Made by a program: the position numbers and the translations under genes
Origin: CAWHNT01 sp963830775
GTDB lineage: Bacteria > Pseudomonadota > Alphaproteobacteria > Geminicoccales > Geminicoccaceae
Reading direction: 5' to 3'
Assembly (NCBI GenBank): GCA_963830775.1
Contig: CAWHNT010000028.1
Location: 1-46,494, forward strand
DNA length: 46,494 nt
The notes under the pieces: generated by a model
What the model was told of the DNA's origin: nothing
The model's input: the letters and a program-made list of their open reading frames with translations, nothing else
Database searches by the model: none
Part shown: one piece after another, positions 8,729-16,805 of the stretch
How the letters are laid out: the number at the start of each line of letters is the position of its first letter
How positions within the stretch are numbered: the stretch's first letter is position 1

Positions 8729-9108
8729 GACCTCGGCCTCCGGCGGGCCAAAGGGCGGAGCGCCTCCAGACGCTCGATCTTCGCCTCCAGAAGCTCGGCC
8801 GTCATCGTCAGCTCGCCGACCTTGGCCTGCAGCCGGTCGATCTCGGCGTCCCGGGCGTCAGCCGGGCGGCTCTTCAGCGACGCCTCGCCCCCGGCCAGAA
8901 ACTGGTCGCGCCAGCCGCTCAGCTCGGCCGCGGTCACACCCAGCTCGCGCGAGACCAGCTCCAGGTCCTCGCCCCGCAGAAGCCGCAGCACCGTCTCCTG
9001 CTTGCGCCGTGCCGACATCCGCCGCCGCGGCTCGGGCGTGGGCCCGTCTCCGCCAGCGTGGTGGGCGCGCTCCGCCGGGCCCACGCCCACCCCAATCGTC
9101 TCGTCCAT
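8725..9108 (-). CDS. IS3-family transposase OrfA
   Basis: The ORF starts at ATG 9108 behind AAGGAGG. It carries a helix-turn-helix near the middle (RKQETVLRLLRGEDLELVSR, then ELGVTAAELSGWRDQFLAGG) and a C-terminal leucine-zipper-like coil (AEIDRLQAKVGELTMTAELL). This is the usual OrfA plan: DNA-end recognition plus oligomerisation with OrfB. Its TGA overlaps the ATG of OrfB in ATGA. Confidence 0.85.
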   Translation of the reverse strand: MDETIGVGVGPAERAHHAGGDGPTPEPRRRMSARRKQETVLRLLRGEDLELVSRELGVTAAELSGWRDQFLAGGEASLKSRPADARDAEIDRLQAKVGELTMTAELLEAKIERLEALRPLARRRPRS

Positions 9109-9150
9109 CCTCACCTCCTTGCAGTTGCCTACCTGCAAAGCGGTGTCTCA

Positions 9151-9229
9151 GCGAACTGTAGGCCGGGGGACCAGCAGCATCGCGCTTTAACACGTGAATC
9201 TGCGCGGGCTCGAAGCGCTCAATTACATA
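9151..9229 (-). pseudogene. OLD-family nuclease gene, distal fragment
   Basis: Minus-strand reading VIERFEPAQIHVLKRDAAG continues exactly where the reading SHSPYVI stops on the far side of the IS1595 element, restoring the SHSPYVIERF motif of OLD-family ATPase/nucleases. It is cut at 9151 by the IS3 element, and beyond that the TOPRIM half is not found. See the entries at 10265 and 12379. Confidence 0.8.
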
Positions 9230-10264
9230 CCTGATTGTCCATTTCACGCATCCGCAATGACGGTGTGGTAGGGCTGCGGGCTGGTGTGGACGGCGGCCCA
9301 GGCAAGGCGCTCGACGATGCTGTCGAGCTGGAAGCGTCGGTTGAAGCGGTAGGCGAAGCTGGTGAGGTACGATTGGGCGTGCTTGGCGCTGACGTGATGG
9401 TAGGTGCCGGCGATCGCGGTCTTGATGTTGCCCAGCGTCGTGTTCACCCACCGGAACGGGGTCCAGCGCGCGGCCCGCTTGCCCGAGCCCGTGACCATCG
9501 GGCGATGCGAGCAGCCAGCCTTCTCGACCGCGGGCCAGCAGGACAGGCCGTCGCTGACGATCTCGCTGCCGGGTGCCAGATGGCACTTGGCCAGCCTCTC
9601 GATCTCCTTCTTGCGAAAGCCCTTGACCACGCTCAGCCGCAGCCGCTTGGGCCGGCGCTCGGGCGTGGTCTCGACCGCGGCCACGAAGGGCTGCTTGCCC
9701 GCAGCACCCCGGCCGCGCTTGCCGCCCGGCCGCTCGCCGCCGAGATAAGCATCATCGACCTCGACCCGGCCTTCGAGCTTGGGCTTATGGGCCTCGCGGG
9801 CACCCATCGCCCGCATCAGCTTGTGCTTCATGAGCCAGGCGGTCTGCCGCTTGACCCCCAGCCTGCGCCCGAGCTCGATCGAGCTGATCCCGTTCTTGCT
9901 CTGGGTCAGATGGTAGATCGCGATGAACCAGGTGGTGAGCGGCAGCTTGGTGTCCTGGAACACCGTGCCGGCGGTCAGCCGGACCTGCCGCTTGCAGCGG
10001 TTGCACTGGAACAGCTCGCGAGTCTTCAGCCGGCAGAAGCCGCGGTGCCCGCAGCCAGGGCAGGTCAGCCCCTGGCGCCAGCGCATCTCGAACAGTGCCT
10101 TGCGGCAGGCCTCCTCGGTCCCGAACCGCTCCCGGAACGCGGCCTCGCTCAGGCCCTTGAGCGCACGCCGCAAGCCCGCCGTCATCACCATCCGCCCCCT
10201 CCGCCAGCCCCCAAAGCTCTGAAAATCCTAGCTCATCGGCGGATGCGTGTCATGGGCAATCAGG
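9230..10264 (-). mobile_element. IS1595-family (ISXO2-like) element, complete with 8-bp target duplication
   Basis: Terminal inverted repeats begin CCTGATTG at both ends (9230 inward and 10264 inward) and match over about 24 bp with four mismatches. The flanks carry the duplicated target ATTACATA at 9222-9229 and 10265-10272; 8 bp is the usual size for this family. It is 1035 bp long and is inserted within the OLD-family nuclease gene. A diverged relic of the same element lies at 35606-35935. Confidence 0.93.
9244..10191 (-). CDS. IS1595-family transposase, intact
   Basis: The product is 315 residues with no frame break. The N-terminal zinc ribbon is CPGCGHRGFCRLKTRELFQC plus the CNRC pair. 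An HTH region follows (RRLGVKRQTAWLMKHKLMRA), then the ISXO2-like DDE-type catalytic domain with VEVDDAYLGGERPGGKRGRG, IVSDGLSCWPAV and the late HHVSAKHAQSYLTSFAYRFN. All expected parts are present, so the element may be active. It is one of the few long genes here without a frame error. Confidence 0.93.
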   Translation of the reverse strand: MVMTAGLRRALKGLSEAAFRERFGTEEACRKALFEMRWRQGLTCPGCGHRGFCRLKTRELFQCNRCKRQVRLTAGTVFQDTKLPLTTWFIAIYHLTQSKNGISSIELGRRLGVKRQTAWLMKHKLMRAMGAREAHKPKLEGRVEVDDAYLGGERPGGKRGRGAAGKQPFVAAVETTPERRPKRLRLSVVKGFRKKEIERLAKCHLAPGSEIVSDGLSCWPAVEKAGCSHRPMVTGSGKRAARWTPFRWVNTTLGNIKTAIAGTYHHVSAKHAQSYLTSFAYRFNRRFQLDSIVERLAWAAVHTSPQPYHTVIADA

Positions 10265-11093
10265 ATTACATAAGGCGAGTGCGAGGTTACGAAGCACTGG
10301 CTGGTCCGAGTCAGGAGGTAGTTGGCGATGCGCCGTTGCGTGTGCGGCGGCAAGGCGATTTCAGGCTCCTCCATTGCGAAGATGACGTTCTGCGGCTTGG
10401 CGTCGGCTATGAAGGACAGCAGGGCGAGAACCAAAGTATTCAACGTCCCGGTTCCTGATTTCTGAAAAGGCACAGGCACTTGCCCCCGATTGGTCGAGAG
10501 AAAGAAGGCGAGCGTCTTGCGCAGGTGTTCACGGGTTAACTGCGAAACAAACAACCTGGTTGCGCCGCCGGGAGCCATGAGCGGGATGTATTCGGCTAAG
10601 CGCTGCTCAATGCTGGCAAGGACTGGCGTGAGCTGCTCGGCGTCGTTGCCGATGGGTGGGTCGAGATCACGCAGACGCGCGATGGAGCGCTCCCATAGGC
10701 CTGTACGCACGCCCTGGAGATCGAGGATAATGTCGAGCAGCGAGCCGCGCTCAAGACTCAAGGGCACGCGCACCGGTGCGCAGTGTGCGAAGATATAGAA
10801 AGCCGAACATGCGCTTGATGCGCTTGCTGATCTTCTCTGGTGTCCCGTCTGAGTTTGAGGTTCCATGAGAGAAGAAGGTGTTGGCCGCAAACTCGTCTTC
10901 CGCAGGGTCGTAGACGGCGATGGTCTCCAACCTTAGACATGGCACCACAAGCGGCGGCGCGGCAGCGTCGATCTCCCCCTGCCCGAGTAACCTGCGCTCA
11001 TCTTTTCGCCAGAACTCGAGATGCGTTGGACATGCGTTGCGAACCTCATCGCTCAGATCGATAAGGACAACTTCCACCTTTGCCCCAACGGAG
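10265..11093 (-). pseudogene. OLD-family ATP-dependent nuclease, middle part
   Basis: Reading from 11085 downward: VEVVLIDLSDEVRNACPTHL, then FWRKDERRLLGQGEI, LRLETIAVYDPAEDEFAANT, FGFLYLRTLRTGARALE, after a break near 10795 SLERGSLLDIILDLQGVRTG, SQLTREHLRKTLAFFLS, FAMEEPEIALPPHTQRRIAN (Walker B of the ABC-type ATPase) and VTSHSPYVI, where the IS1595 element interrupts. This is the ATPase domain of an OLD/overcoming-lysogenization-defect nuclease, a family used in phage defence (also the GajA subunit of Gabija). No UvrD-like partner is seen. Confidence 0.85.
11012..11085. repeat. 74-bp direct repeat, left copy, flanking an IS3 element
   Basis: This segment is identical to 12380-12453. Both copies encode the same part of the OLD-family gene (VEVVLIDLSDEVRNACPTHL). 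It is far longer than the 3-5 bp target duplication made by IS3-family transposases. It is separated from the left IS end by 8 bp and the right copy from the right IS end by 1 bp. Confidence 0.9.
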
Positions 11094-11128
11094 TGGGCCG
11101 GCCCCCATTGGGTGGTCCGGGGTGAATG

Positions 11129-12043
11129 TTAGTGCATGACCGGTCGTGGGGCCATGACCGGGGTGGTTGGTGCGGCTGGCTGGGGCGGTACCGTCATCCG
11201 TGTGGCGAGGGCTGGCACGACCACCTCTGGAGCCGGCGCGCGGTAGCCGAGCGAGGCGTGCGGGCGCACCTGATTGTAGTGGCGCCTCCAGCTCTCGATC
11301 ACGACCTGTGCCTCGCGCAGGCTGTAGAAGATCTCGCCATCGAGCAGCTCGTCGCGGAGCCGGGCATTGAAGCTCTCGATGAAGCCGTTCTCCCATGGGC
11401 TGCCGGGGGCGATGTAGGCGGTCTTGGCCCCTACCGCCGTGATCCATTTCTGCACCGCCTTGGCCACGAACTCCGGGCCGTTGTCGGAGCGGATATGGCC
11501 CGGCACGCCGCGCAGGATGAACAGGTCGGACAAGACATCGATCACGTCCATGGCCTTGAGCTTGCGGGCGACCCGGATCGCCAAGCACTCGTGCGTGAAC
11601 TCGTCGATGACGTTGAGCATCCGGTACTTCCGTCCGTCATGGGTGCGATCCTCGACGAAGTCGTAGGACCAGACATGGTCGGGGCGCTCGGCCCGCAGCC
11701 GGATGCACGATCCGTCCGCCAGCCAGAGCCGGCCGCGCTTGGGCTGCTTCTCGGGGACCTTCAGCCCCTCGCGGCGCCAGATCCGCTCCACCCGCTTGTC
11801 GTTGACCACCCAGCCCGCCGTGGACCGCAGCAGCTGGGCGATCTTGCGGTAGCCGTAGCGGCCGTACTGGCGCGCGAGCTCGATGATGTCGGCCGTGAGC
11901 TGTTCCTCGTCGTCCCGGCCCCGCGGAAGCTTGCGCTGCGTCGAGCGGTGCTGGCCAAGCGCTCGGCACACGCGGCGCTCGGAGACCTGGAGCTTCTCTC
12001 GGACGTGCTCGATGCAGACGCGGCGACGCGCGGGGCTCAGTAG
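11129..12043 (-). CDS. IS3-family transposase OrfB (DDE integrase), intact
   Basis: An open frame of 280-304 codons. After an HTH_21-like region (YGRYGYRKIAQLLRSTAGWV) comes the integrase core: Asp in WSYDFVEDRTHDG, Asp in IRSDNGPEFVAKAV and Glu in GSPWENGFIESFNARLRDEL, followed by YNQVRPHASLGYRAPAPEV. It overlaps the end of orfA, so the functional product is probably an OrfAB fusion made by -1 frameshifting. No errors seen; probably competent. Confidence 0.92.
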   Translation of the reverse strand, partial: LLSPARRRVCIEHVREKLQVSERRVCRALGQHRSTQRKLPRGRDDEEQLTADIIELARQYGRYGYRKIAQLLRSTAGWVVNDKRVERIWRREGLKVPEKQPKRGRLWLADGSCIRLRAERPDHVWSYDFVEDRTHDGRKYRMLNVIDEFTHECLAIRVARKLKAMDVIDVLSDLFILRGVPGHIRSDNGPEFVAKAVQKWITAVGAKTAYIAPGSPWENGFIESFNARLRDELLDGEIFYSLREAQVVIESWRRHYNQVRPHASLGYRAPAPEVVVPALATRMTVPPQPAAPTTPVMAPRPVMH

Positions 12044-12315
12044 TTTCCCGAGGCAGCCTCTTTCAGGATCAGCTTGTCGAGCGTGAGGTCCGCTACCGCC
12101 CGGCGCAGCCGGGCATTCTCGGTCTCGAGCTCCTTCAGGCGCCTGATCTGCTCGGTCTTGAGCCCGCCATACTCCTGCCGCCAGCGGTAGTAGGTCACCT
12201 CGGTCACGCCGATCGAGCGCACGGCATCGGCCACGCCCTGCCCTTGCGAGACCAGGACATCCACCTGGCGCAGCTTGGCGACGATCTCCTCAGGCTTGTG
12301 CCTCTTGCGCGGCAT
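12037..12315 (-). CDS. IS3-family transposase OrfA
   Basis: Starts at ATG 12315 after GGAGG. The product MPRKRHKPEEIVAKLRQVDV continues with a helix-turn-helix (GVADAVRSIGVTEVTYYRWR) and a coiled C-terminus (IRRLKELETENARLRRAVAD) ending LKEAASGNY. This is the classical OrfA of this IS3 subgroup. It is complete and overlaps orfB by 7 bp. Confidence 0.9.
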   Translation of the reverse strand: MPRKRHKPEEIVAKLRQVDVLVSQGQGVADAVRSIGVTEVTYYRWRQEYGGLKTEQIRRLKELETENARLRRAVADLTLDKLILKEAASGNY

Positions 12316-12378
12316 CGCGGTCCTCCATCCTGTTCGAAGACATACCTCAGGATGGACCACTTCAGCGGGGGCGGCTCA

Positions 12379-12690
12379 CGAACTCGAGATGCGTTGGACA
12401 TGCGTTGCGAACCTCATCGCTCAGATCGATAAGGACAACTTCCACCTTTGCCCGAACAGGACCTTCGTCGTTAATGTACTCGGCGTTGTAGAAGTCGAAC
12501 TCTTCAGCAGGCGGGAACCGGCTGATACGGTCCGGCCCTAGAACAAGATCGAGTGCCTCGCAGATCGTCGATTTACCGACGTTGTTAGCGCCGACAAGAA
12601 GCGTGTGGCCATCGAACGTCAGAGTTGCGCTGCGCACAGCGCGGAACCGCTCGATGGTGAGGCGCGCTACCTGCACGGCCACGCTCTGGC
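12379..12690 (-). pseudogene. OLD-family ATP-dependent nuclease, N-terminal part
   Basis: From about GTG 12690 the reading is VARLTIERFRAVRSATLTFD, then the Walker A region LLVGANNVGKSTICEALDLV, DRISRFPPAEEFDFYNAEYI and the start of the segment shared with the 74-bp repeat. The IERFR and GANNxGKST motifs are those of OLD-family nucleases. The gene is split from its next part by the IS3 element at 11094-12378, again by IS1595 and again by the first IS3, and its TOPRIM nuclease half is absent. Confidence 0.85.
12380..12453. repeat. 74-bp direct repeat, right copy
   Basis: Identical to 11012-11085; together they bracket the IS3 element. Removing one copy plus the element restores a continuous OLD-family reading frame, so the duplication is part of the insertion or a later recombination or assembly event. 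Confidence 0.9.
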
Positions 12691-12870
12691 ACAAGATTGC
12701 ATAATCTCTCTCGCAGTCATGCCACCAGCAGCCCGATCCCCATGCGCTCAGCAGCCTCCCGCTGTAAAGGGCGGGCTCGCTGTAGCCGCTTGGGGCAGCA
12801 CGATTCGTGTACCAGTGGAAGGCCCGCAGGTTCTGCATGCGGCCCGGCGTGGCGCCTCAGGCGAGGCCGC

Positions 12871-12899
12871 GGCTTCCCCACGCTCGTGGGGATGGACCG
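12871..12899 (+). CRISPR. Solitary type I-E-like CRISPR repeat unit
   Basis: A 29-bp sequence with a CCCCAC/GTGGGG stem, preceded by GGCTT and followed by ATGGACCG, matches the form of type I-E repeats (reverse complement starts CGGTCCATCCCCACG). The length is exactly that of the class. No second unit occurs at spacer distance on either side and no cas gene is present in the window, so it is an orphan repeat or the end of a lost array. Confidence 0.5.
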
Positions 12900-13018
12900 A
12901 ACCGAGTCCGCAAACTCGACTGCAACTGGAAACAGATGGCCTACTGCGCTGTGCAAGGACTTGAATGGGCATCAAACAAATTATACCCTCGTGTAGGAAA
13001 TGTTTTTGGAGCCCTGCC

Positions 13019-13682
13019 ATGCCCCTCAACTTCTCGCTCAAGGAGGCGGCCGCGATCGCGGGCGTGCCCGAGCCTGCAGTTCGTAAGGCGATCGAGGCCG
13101 GAACGGTCCGGCCACGGGCAGTGTCGGTAGGCAGGGCTCGACGATACCGCTTCGGCGTCGGGGACATGCTCTACCTCAAGCTGGTCGCCGGCTTCCCCCT
13201 CGCACTCAGCGGGGAGGACAAAGCAGCTCTCCGTTGCCTGATCGAGCATCGGGAGCCGCCTACCGGGCGATGGCAGGCGGGAGAGGAGGGTGACCTTGTG
13301 GTCCGGGCCGGCGAGGTCGCGGTGCGTGTCGAAGCGGGGCCGGTCGAGACGCGCTCTCGCCCGTGATCTGCTCGCCTATCGCCGGGGCCGCAGGCGGGTC
13401 GTGAGCGATCCGGCGGTATTGGGCGGCGAGCCCGTGTTTGAGGAAACTCGGATTCCACTCGCCCATGTGGCGGCCTTGATCGCCAAGGGGGTGTCGCTGG
13501 AGGAAATCGCCGAGGACTACCCGGCCCTGAGCCACGGCGACCTCGCTTTCGCGGCTATCCACGCCAGGATGAAGCCGGACCCTGGCCGTCCGCGAAAGCC
13601 GCTTGAGCTTGTGCGGACTGGCGAACGGGCTCGGGCGGCTGCTGGGAGTATTCGAGGCGGGCGTGAAGCTGCTCATCGATGA
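13019..13682 (+). CDS. DUF433-domain antitoxin with N-terminal MerR/HTH-like domain
   Basis: The start is ATG 13019 after a GGAG. Residues 1-60 form a DNA-binding domain (FSLKEAAAIAGVPEPAVRKA, then RARRYRFGVGDMLYLKLVAG). After a one-base gain near 13356 the next frame gives the DUF433 domain (VSDPAVLGGEPVFEETRIPL, then AALIAKGVSLEEIAEDYPAL and FAAIHARM). DUF433 proteins are antitoxins of DUF5615 PIN-like toxins, and the toxin follows with a short overlap. Such antitoxins usually autoregulate through the DNA-binding domain. The exact C-terminus is uncertain because the frame runs into the toxin start. Confidence 0.8.
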
Positions 13683-13702
13683 GCAGCTTCACGCCCGCCT
13701 CG
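13653..13702. repeat. Perfect 50-bp palindrome across the toxin start codon
   Basis: Arms 13653-13677 and 13678-13702 are exact reverse complements with no loop; the centre is ATCGAT. It contains the GTG start (13663-13665) and the first 13 codons of the DUF5615 toxin. Because it is palindromic, both strands encode EAGVKLLIDEQLHARL. As RNA it would form a stem sealing the start codon. Confidence 0.9.
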
Positions 13703-14046
13703 CCGAGTGGTGCGCGAAGCACCGAGGCGTCTACGCAGCACCGGTGGCACACGTAGGGCTTGCAGGTCGGAGCGATGCCGTGGTGTGGCAGCACGCGCTT
13801 GAGCACGACTTCGTGGTCGTGACCACGAACGCGCGCGACTTTCTCGAGCTGCTCGATGTGGAACTGCATCCAGGGCTAGTCGTGCTCCGCGAGGGCGGCC
13901 TGTCCCGCGAGGAGCAGCGGATGCGGCTCGCGATGGCCCTCGACCATGTGCAGAGCCAGCCGGACCCAGCCGCGTACATGGTGAATCGTGTCGTCGAGGT
14001 GGTAGCCATTGGCGAGGTCGTGGTTAGTGAGATGCCTCCGCTCTGA
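13663..14046 (+). CDS. DUF5615 PIN-like toxin
   Basis: A 127-residue intact protein starting at GTG 13663: VKLLIDEQLHARLAEWCAKH, then WQHALEHDFVVVTTNARDFL and VELHPGLVVLREGGLSREEQ. The early LLIDEQL aspartate, the VTTNARDF aspartate and the overall length match the DUF5615 PIN-like ribonuclease family, partner of DUF433 antitoxins. Expected activity is RNA cleavage in the cytoplasm, blocked by the antitoxin. The start is chosen from family alignment, since the open frame extends further upstream inside the antitoxin gene. Its ribosome binding site would be hidden by the palindrome at 13653-13702. Confidence 0.8.
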   Translation: MKLLIDEQLHARLAEWCAKHRGVYAAPVAHVGLAGRSDAVVWQHALEHDFVVVTTNARDFLELLDVELHPGLVVLREGGLSREEQRMRLAMALDHVQSQPDPAAYMVNRVVEVVAIGEVVVSEMPPL

Positions 14047-14154
14047 TCTCACTAGGGTAGACCCTTTCGAGGCATCTGGATGAGACGCTCGGGCGCGTCT
14101 ACGTACCAGGGTTGTTCCACAGCTTCCGGGACGCTATCCGGAGAAGGTTTAGGG

Positions 14155-15632
14155 CTAGACCCAATACCGTTCACATAGGGATGTAGCTGGGCCATGCTGG
14201 CGCTCTGCTCTTGGGCGAGCAGCAGCGATGGCCCGTGCCCCCGCCGGCCTGCCCGCCGGCATCCGCCTCAGCGACCACATCAGCCTGGGCGTGATCGCCA
14301 GGACCTTCCCGCTCGACCAGGTGCGGCAGATCCTGGCCGAGACCGGCAGGGCGAGCGAGCGCGAGCGCGACCTGCCGGCGCACGTCATGGTCTACTACGC
14401 CATCGCGCTGGCGCTCTACATGGGCTCCGGCACCCGCGAGGTGCTGCGCTGCCTCCTGGAGGGGCTGCGCTGGCTCTGGGGTGCCGAGGCGGTCAGGGTG
14501 GCGGGCAAGAGCGGCATCTCGCAGGCCCGCACGCGCTTGGGTGAGGCGCCGCTGCGCCGGCTATACGAGCGGGTGGTGCGGCCGGTGGCGACGCCCGCCA
14601 CCAAGGGTGCGTGGTACCGGCGAGTGGCGGCTGGTCAGCCTGGACGGCTCCTGCCTCGACGTCGCCGACACCGAGGAGAACCGCGCCGCCTTCGGGCGCC
14701 CGGGGGCCGAGCCGTGGTGAGAGCGCCTTCCCGCAAGTCCGCTTCGTGGCCCTGGTCGAGAACGGCACCCACGTGCTGTTCGGCGCCCGCCTCGGCGGCT
14801 TTGCGGACGGCGAGACGACGCTGGCCCATGACGCGCTGCCGGCGCTCCGGCCGGGCATGCTGTGCCTGGCCGACCGGCAGTTCTTCGGCCACGCGCTCTG
14901 GCAGGAGGCGGCCGCCACCGGCGCCGACCTGCTCTGGCGGGTGAAGCGCAACCTGCGGCTGCCGCGCGAGGCGGTGCTGGCCGACGGCTCCTACCTGACC
15001 ACGATCTACCCCAGCGAGAAGGATCGGCGGCACAAGGCGGCCGGCGTCCAGGTGCGGGTGGTCGAGTACCGGCTCGAAGGGATCGCCGAGCGCCGAGCCG
15101 CTGTACCGGCTGGTGACAACGATCCTCGACCCGGCCGCGGCGCCCGCGGCGGAGCTGGCGGCCTTGTACCATGAACGCTGGGAGATCGAGGGTGCCCTGG
15201 CCGAGCTGAAGACGCACCTGCGCGGGGCACGCATGGTCCTGCGCAGCAAGACACCCGAGCTGGTCCGGCAGGAGTTCTGGGGCCTGCTGCTGGCGCACTT
15301 CGCCGTGCGCGGCCTGATGCACGAGGCGGCGCTGCGGGCCGATGAGGACCCGGACCGGCTCTCGTTCCTGCACGCGGTGCGGGTGGTGCGGCGCAAGCTG
15401 CCGTTGTTCGCGGCCCTTTCCCCCTCGGCGCAGGCCCGCCCTGCATGAGGCGGTGCTGGCCGAGATCCTGGAGGAGCGCGTGGCGGGCAGCCGCGGCCGG
15501 CAGGTGCCGCGCGGGGTCAAGCGCAAGATGAGCGGCTACAAGCTCCGGCCGCGCGCCCCGCAGCCGACCACCCGGATCGACTTCGCCGCCGCCATCAGGA
15601 TCGTAAAGTGAACAGTATTGGGCCTAAACAAG
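14155..15632 (+). mobile_element. IS4-family insertion sequence
   Basis: Inverted ends are visible as CCCAATACCGTTCAC (14160-14174) and GTGAACAGTATTGGG (15608-15622), one mismatch. They enclose a single transposase gene whose stop overlaps the right repeat. The exact outer boundaries and target duplication are not resolved. Confidence 0.8.
14228..15611 (+). CDS. IS4-family transposase, several frame breaks
   Basis: The reconstructed product has the IS4 N-terminal domain (LSDHISLGVIARTFPLDQVR, then MVYYAIALALYMGSGTREVL) and the DDE core: Asp in LVSLDGSCLDVAD, Asp in CLADRQFFGHALWQEAAA and Glu in the YREK-like YHERWEIEGALAELKTHLRG. It ends with RVAGSRGRQVPRGVKRKMSG. Frame changes are needed near 14615, 14715, 15095 and 15430. 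All catalytic residues survive, so errors of sequence are as likely as true decay. Confidence 0.85.
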
Positions 15633-15681
15633 ACAAAGCGCCTCTACCGCTACTTGGCAAGGACCCGGCGGCGCGCTCCTT

Positions 15682-16560
15682 AGAGGCGGTTTCCACATCC
15701 ATCTAAGGTTGAGGCGGCCTGAGCCTGAGCGCGCGGGTTGCCTTCACAATTCCCACTTCTGGCCTTTGGCTATCAGAAGGGCACAGAGGTGGAGCGCAGG
15801 AATTTTGGACCTGATCGCGACGGTGATCGAGCGCTGCGAGGGGCCGAGCGAGCCCGGGCCGGGGCATCCGCCGGCGGAGACGGTGCGGGTGCTGGCCAGC
15901 TTGCGGCGGTTCGTGCGCGAGGGCACGCCGTGGCGCAGCCTGCGGGCGACACCCGCAGAGGCCAGCGGCTCGACCCTGCGCCGCCGGCTCGCGGACTGGG
16001 CCGAGATCAACCTGCTGCAGCGGGTCCATGCCATGCTGGTGGCCATGCTGCGTGGTGACCCGACCCTGATCCTCGACAGCTGCTCGGTGCGGGCCAAGCG
16101 CGGCGGCGACCTCACTGGCCCAAACCCCACCGATCGCGGCAAGCGCGCCACCAAGTACCACGTCGCGGTGACCGGTGATGGCGTGCCGGTCGCTTGTGCC
16201 GCTACCGGTGCCAACGTCAACGATACGCGTGCTGTTCGAGCGCCTGTTCCTGATGGCCTTTGCTGTCGTGGCCGGGATCGGGACCGTGTTCGCCGACAAG
16301 GGGTACGATGCCGAGGGCAACCGCGAGACGTGCCGGGCATTCGGCGCCGAGCCTCAGCTCCACAAGCGGGGCCGGCCGCACGGCTCGGGCCTGGGCAAGC
16401 GGCGCTGGCCGGTCGAGCGCAGCAACGCCTGGCTGCTGGAGAACAGACGCCTAGCGCTCCGCTACGACCGCCAGGGCTTCATCGTCCAGTCCCTGCTCCA
16501 GGCCGCCTGTCTCTTCCTGGTTGCAGGACGCCTCGCACGCGAATTGTGACAACCGCCTCT
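15682..16560 (+). mobile_element. IS5-family insertion sequence (about 880 bp)
   Basis: Inverted ends AGAGGCGGTTTCCAC (15682-15696) and its near-complement ending CCGCCTCT at 16560 enclose one transposase. It sits only about 50 bp from the IS4 element. No clear target duplication beyond a shared T/TA was resolved. Confidence 0.8.
15709..16549 (+). CDS. IS5-family transposase, one frame break
   Basis: The reading covers LASLRRFVREGTPWRSLRAT and the DDE core: Asp in LILDSCSVRAKRGGDLTGPN with the PTDRGKRATKYHVAV motif, Asp in TVFADKGYDAEGNRETCRAF and Glu in WPVERSNAWLLENRRLALRY. The frame changes near 16222 between the first and second Asp. IS5 members often use frameshifting between two ORFs, but given the general error rate here a simple indel is equally possible. 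The start codon is not certain. Confidence 0.82.
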
Positions 16561-16805
16561 TAGAACGCCCGAGGGTGGGCGAGGGGGCACGTCCGGTAGT
16601 TGCAACGCTAACCATTCCGCCGCACCCTCGATAGTTGACTCCGTCCACAGTAGCGATCATCCATGATCCCGAGGGTCATCGGCAAAACCGACGCGCGCAA
16701 CGTCCGTGCGCCGGGGTGATGGGGATCAATTCCGTGAGCAGTCCGAAGCGGCCAGCGCCTTGAGCGAGTGCGGCCGGGCCGCCCATGCAGGCGTGACAGG
16801 GAGGC
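16561..16805. other. Intergenic region upstream of the MarR gene
   Basis: No coding potential. It presumably holds the promoter of the 16.8-26.4 kb operon, but no clear -35/-10 pair was recognised. Confidence 0.35.

Larger units (their letters stand above)
7819..9150 (-). mobile_element. IS3-family insertion sequence (1332 bp)
   Basis: The ends carry the inverted repeat TGAGACACCGCT (7819-7830) and its complement (9139-9150), with weaker matching a few bases further in. It contains overlapping orfA and orfB on the minus strand. No direct target duplication is visible: one flank is the OLD-family nuclease gene and the other is Tn3 relic sequence, so a deletion or recombination has occurred next to it. 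Confidence 0.85.
11094..12378 (-). mobile_element. IS3-family insertion sequence (about 1285 bp)
   Basis: The right end, read inward, begins TGAGCCGCCCCCGCTGAAG and the left end TGGGCCGGCCCCCATTGGG; both continue into GTGGTCC, giving imperfect inverted repeats of about 25 bp typical of IS3-group ends. It carries orfA and orfB on the minus strand and interrupts the OLD-family nuclease gene near codon 80. Confidence 0.87.

Noticed and set aside
10228..10890. OLD-family frame ending PPMS as a natural C-terminus
   Set aside because: The end is encoded by the terminal repeat of IS1595; the gene resumes on the other side with ERFEPAQI.
13555..13869. Minus-strand ORF that also contains KLLIDEQLHARL
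   Set aside because: The shared peptide is only a consequence of the 50-bp palindrome; the rest has no family match.
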